Shown one piece after another: positions 5,304-6,260 of a stretch of 6,260 nucleotides of DNA. Numbering within the stretch: the stretch's first letter is position 1; the number at the start of each line of letters is the position of its first letter. The translations under genes were made by a program, and so were the position numbers. Where the stretch lies: the NCBI GenBank assembly GCA_003242205.1, contig QGUR01000273.1, forward strand, positions 1 through 6,260. Direction: 5' to 3'. Source of the DNA: Chloroflexota bacterium (GTDB taxonomy: Bacteria; Chloroflexota; Anaerolineae; Aggregatilineales; Phototrophicaceae). The notes below the pieces were generated by a model. The model did no database searches. It was not told the DNA's origin and saw only the letters and a list, made by a program, of their open reading frames with translations.

Positions 5304-6140
5304 ATGAAGGCCACGGTCAAGCCCTGGCTTGCCGCGCAGATTGCCAATATCGACAGCGTACAGAAGTGTGTGCTCAATCAGGAAGCAGACATTGTCGTTC
5401 ACTCGTGGCGCGGCATCCTGATTCATGTGCATCTGGTCGATGAAGTGCCTCGACCGCGCAACATGAAGCGCATGGTGCAGGAGGCAACCCGAACCGGCAT
5501 CGGTTCGCTGTTTGTGGTCGACGCCCGGCTGCTGCCGCCGGATGGAGCCGTGGTCGCGCCGGCAGACTGGTTACTCGCGATTCACGCGCTGACCGACGAG
5601 AAAATCTATACCTATTACCTCAAGGATGGCGAACCGCGAATCGCTCAGGTTCACCTGCGCGTGACGAACAAGAGCGAAGAACGCGAAGTCTGGTACGGGC
5701 CGGACATCGACGTGATCGGCCAGATGCCGTTTTTCCGCGTGTGGATCAAGACCCCCATCCTGAAGGGCGATTTTCTGGTCGCGAATTTTGCCGCCCCGGC
5801 TTTCTGGCACGACCGCGATTTTCGCAACGCCCGCGCCGCAGCCGCCGAAGAAGCGCGCCGCGCCGCCAGAGAAGGAGAGCGTGTGAAGCACGAATTTGGC
5901 TATGGCGGCAGCGGCCCGGCACAGGTGTTTGTGCGCCAGACAACCGCGCTCGAACGTTCCTACGCGCGTCTTGGGTTGAAGCCAACCGCGTCCTGCGACG
6001 AGGTCAAGACGGCTTACCGCCGGCTGGCGCTGCAAAGCCATCCCGATGTCAGCCCGTTACCGAAGCAGGAAGCGGAAGAGCGTTTCCGCGAATTGACCGA
6101 GGCTTACAACTTTATCCGTGAACAGGGCGGCTGCGACTGA
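5304..6140 (+). CDS. J-domain (DnaJ-like) protein with uncharacterised N-terminal region
   Basis: This 278-residue protein, soluble and presumably cytoplasmic, ends in a J domain at about residues 219-272: helix I with YARLGL, helix II with VKTAYRRLALQS, the invariant HPD loop (246-248) and helix III with AEERFRELTEAYNFI. J domains stimulate the ATPase of Hsp70 (DnaK), so a co-chaperone or DnaK-recruiting role is likely. There is no Gly/Phe region, zinc finger or DnaJ C-terminal domain, so this is a type III J protein and not DnaJ itself. Residues 1-170 form a mixed alpha/beta region I do not recognise (landmarks: SWRGILIHVHLVDEVP at 34-49, IHALTDEKIYTYYL at 93-106, FFRVWIKT at 143-150). An Ala/Arg/Glu-rich helix (177-196) links the two parts. 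It may bind the client. The start is set by AGGA at 5293 and the promoter at 5237. It is followed by a same-strand gene after 41 bases. Confidence 0.8.
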   Translation: MKATVKPWLAAQIANIDSVQKCVLNQEADIVVHSWRGILIHVHLVDEVPRPRNMKRMVQEATRTGIGSLFVVDARLLPPDGAVVAPADWLLAIHALTDEKIYTYYLKDGEPRIAQVHLRVTNKSEEREVWYGPDIDVIGQMPFFRVWIKTPILKGDFLVANFAAPAFWHDRDFRNARAAAAEEARRAAREGERVKHEFGYGGSGPAQVFVRQTTALERSYARLGLKPTASCDEVKTAYRRLALQSHPDVSPLPKQEAEERFRELTEAYNFIREQGGCD

Positions 6141-6169
6141 TCGCCCCCGCCTTCCGGTATCCTGTAACC

Positions 6170-6174
6170 AGGAG
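6170..6174 (+). promoter_or_regulatory. Strong ribosome binding site for the right-edge gene
   Basis: AGGAG with a seven-base spacer precedes ATG 6182. No promoter is evident in the 41-base gap after the J-domain gene, so the two are probably co-transcribed. Confidence 0.7.
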
Positions 6175-6181
6175 CGATTTC

Positions 6182-6260
6182 ATGTCCACCATCTCCCCAC
6201 AAACATTGAGCGACGCCGAACAGCGTGCGCTCTTGCAGTCGGCGCGCGTTATCGCAGTCG
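6182..6260 (+). CDS. Probable CoA-binding-domain (Rossmann fold) protein, 5' end only
   Basis: Only 26 codons are inside the window. The N-terminus has a short lead, then LSDAEQRALLQSARVIAV, which matches the opening of the small CoA-binding-domain proteins (YccU type), where a helix ending in a short basic turn leads into the first beta strand before the glycine-rich nucleotide loop. Those proteins are about 130-150 residues, cytoplasmic and mostly of unknown function. The glycine-rich loop itself lies beyond the edge, so the assignment rests on a short stretch; other Rossmann-fold enzymes start similarly. Start choice is firm because of AGGAG at 6170-6174. Confidence 0.55.
   Translation, partial: MSTISPQTLSDAEQRALLQSARVIAV

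Overview
The window comes from a moderately GC-rich bacterium. Coding regions look to be near 60% GC, while one intergenic island is only about 28% GC by hand count. Signal peptides, Shine-Dalgarno sites and sigma70-like promoter elements are bacterial. The protein set (LysM plus von Willebrand A protein, GT-C membrane glycosyltransferase, secreted GH8 enzyme, C-terminal J-domain protein) would fit an environmental lineage such as Chloroflexota, but that is an impression and no marker gene here proves it. I see no tRNA, rRNA, CRISPR, transposase or phage gene.

Layout, left to right. (1) Positions 1 to 1336, minus strand: an exported protein with two LysM domains, a Pro/Thr-rich linker and a VWA domain. 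It runs off the left edge and is broken by an apparent single-base frameshift inside the second LysM (near 909-916). A perfect palindrome resembling a LacI-family operator lies just upstream of its start. (2) Positions 1337 to 1929: a gene-poor spacer with a strongly AT-rich core (about 1600-1780), a TTGACA-type promoter candidate and phased A-tracts. (3) Positions 1930 to 3966, plus strand: a multi-spanning GT-C (PMT/ArnT/GT39-like) glycosyltransferase with a long extracytoplasmic tail ending in a predicted lectin-like beta-sandwich. (4) Positions 3963 to 5150, minus strand: a secreted glycoside hydrolase family 8 enzyme, convergent with the glycosyltransferase and overlapping it by four bases at the stop codons. 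(5) Positions 5151 to 5303: a divergent promoter region. (6) Positions 5304 to 6140, plus strand: a 278-residue protein with an unrecognised N-terminal region and a C-terminal J domain. (7) From 6182, plus strand: the first 26 codons of a probable CoA-binding-domain (Rossmann) protein, likely co-transcribed with the J-domain gene.

The left two thirds centres on the cell envelope: a putative wall-binding VWA protein, a lipid-linked-sugar transferase and a secreted glucan or polysaccharide hydrolase. Whether these work together is inference; they are on different strands and do not form one operon. The right part looks like an ordinary cytoplasmic housekeeping pair. I do not see strong evidence for a new multi-gene system. 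The points most worth checking are the frameshift, the Asp-to-Glu change at the presumed GH8 catalytic base, the glycosyltransferase/beta-sandwich fusion, the unusual J-domain architecture, and the regulatory DNA around 1355-1366 and 1701-1745.
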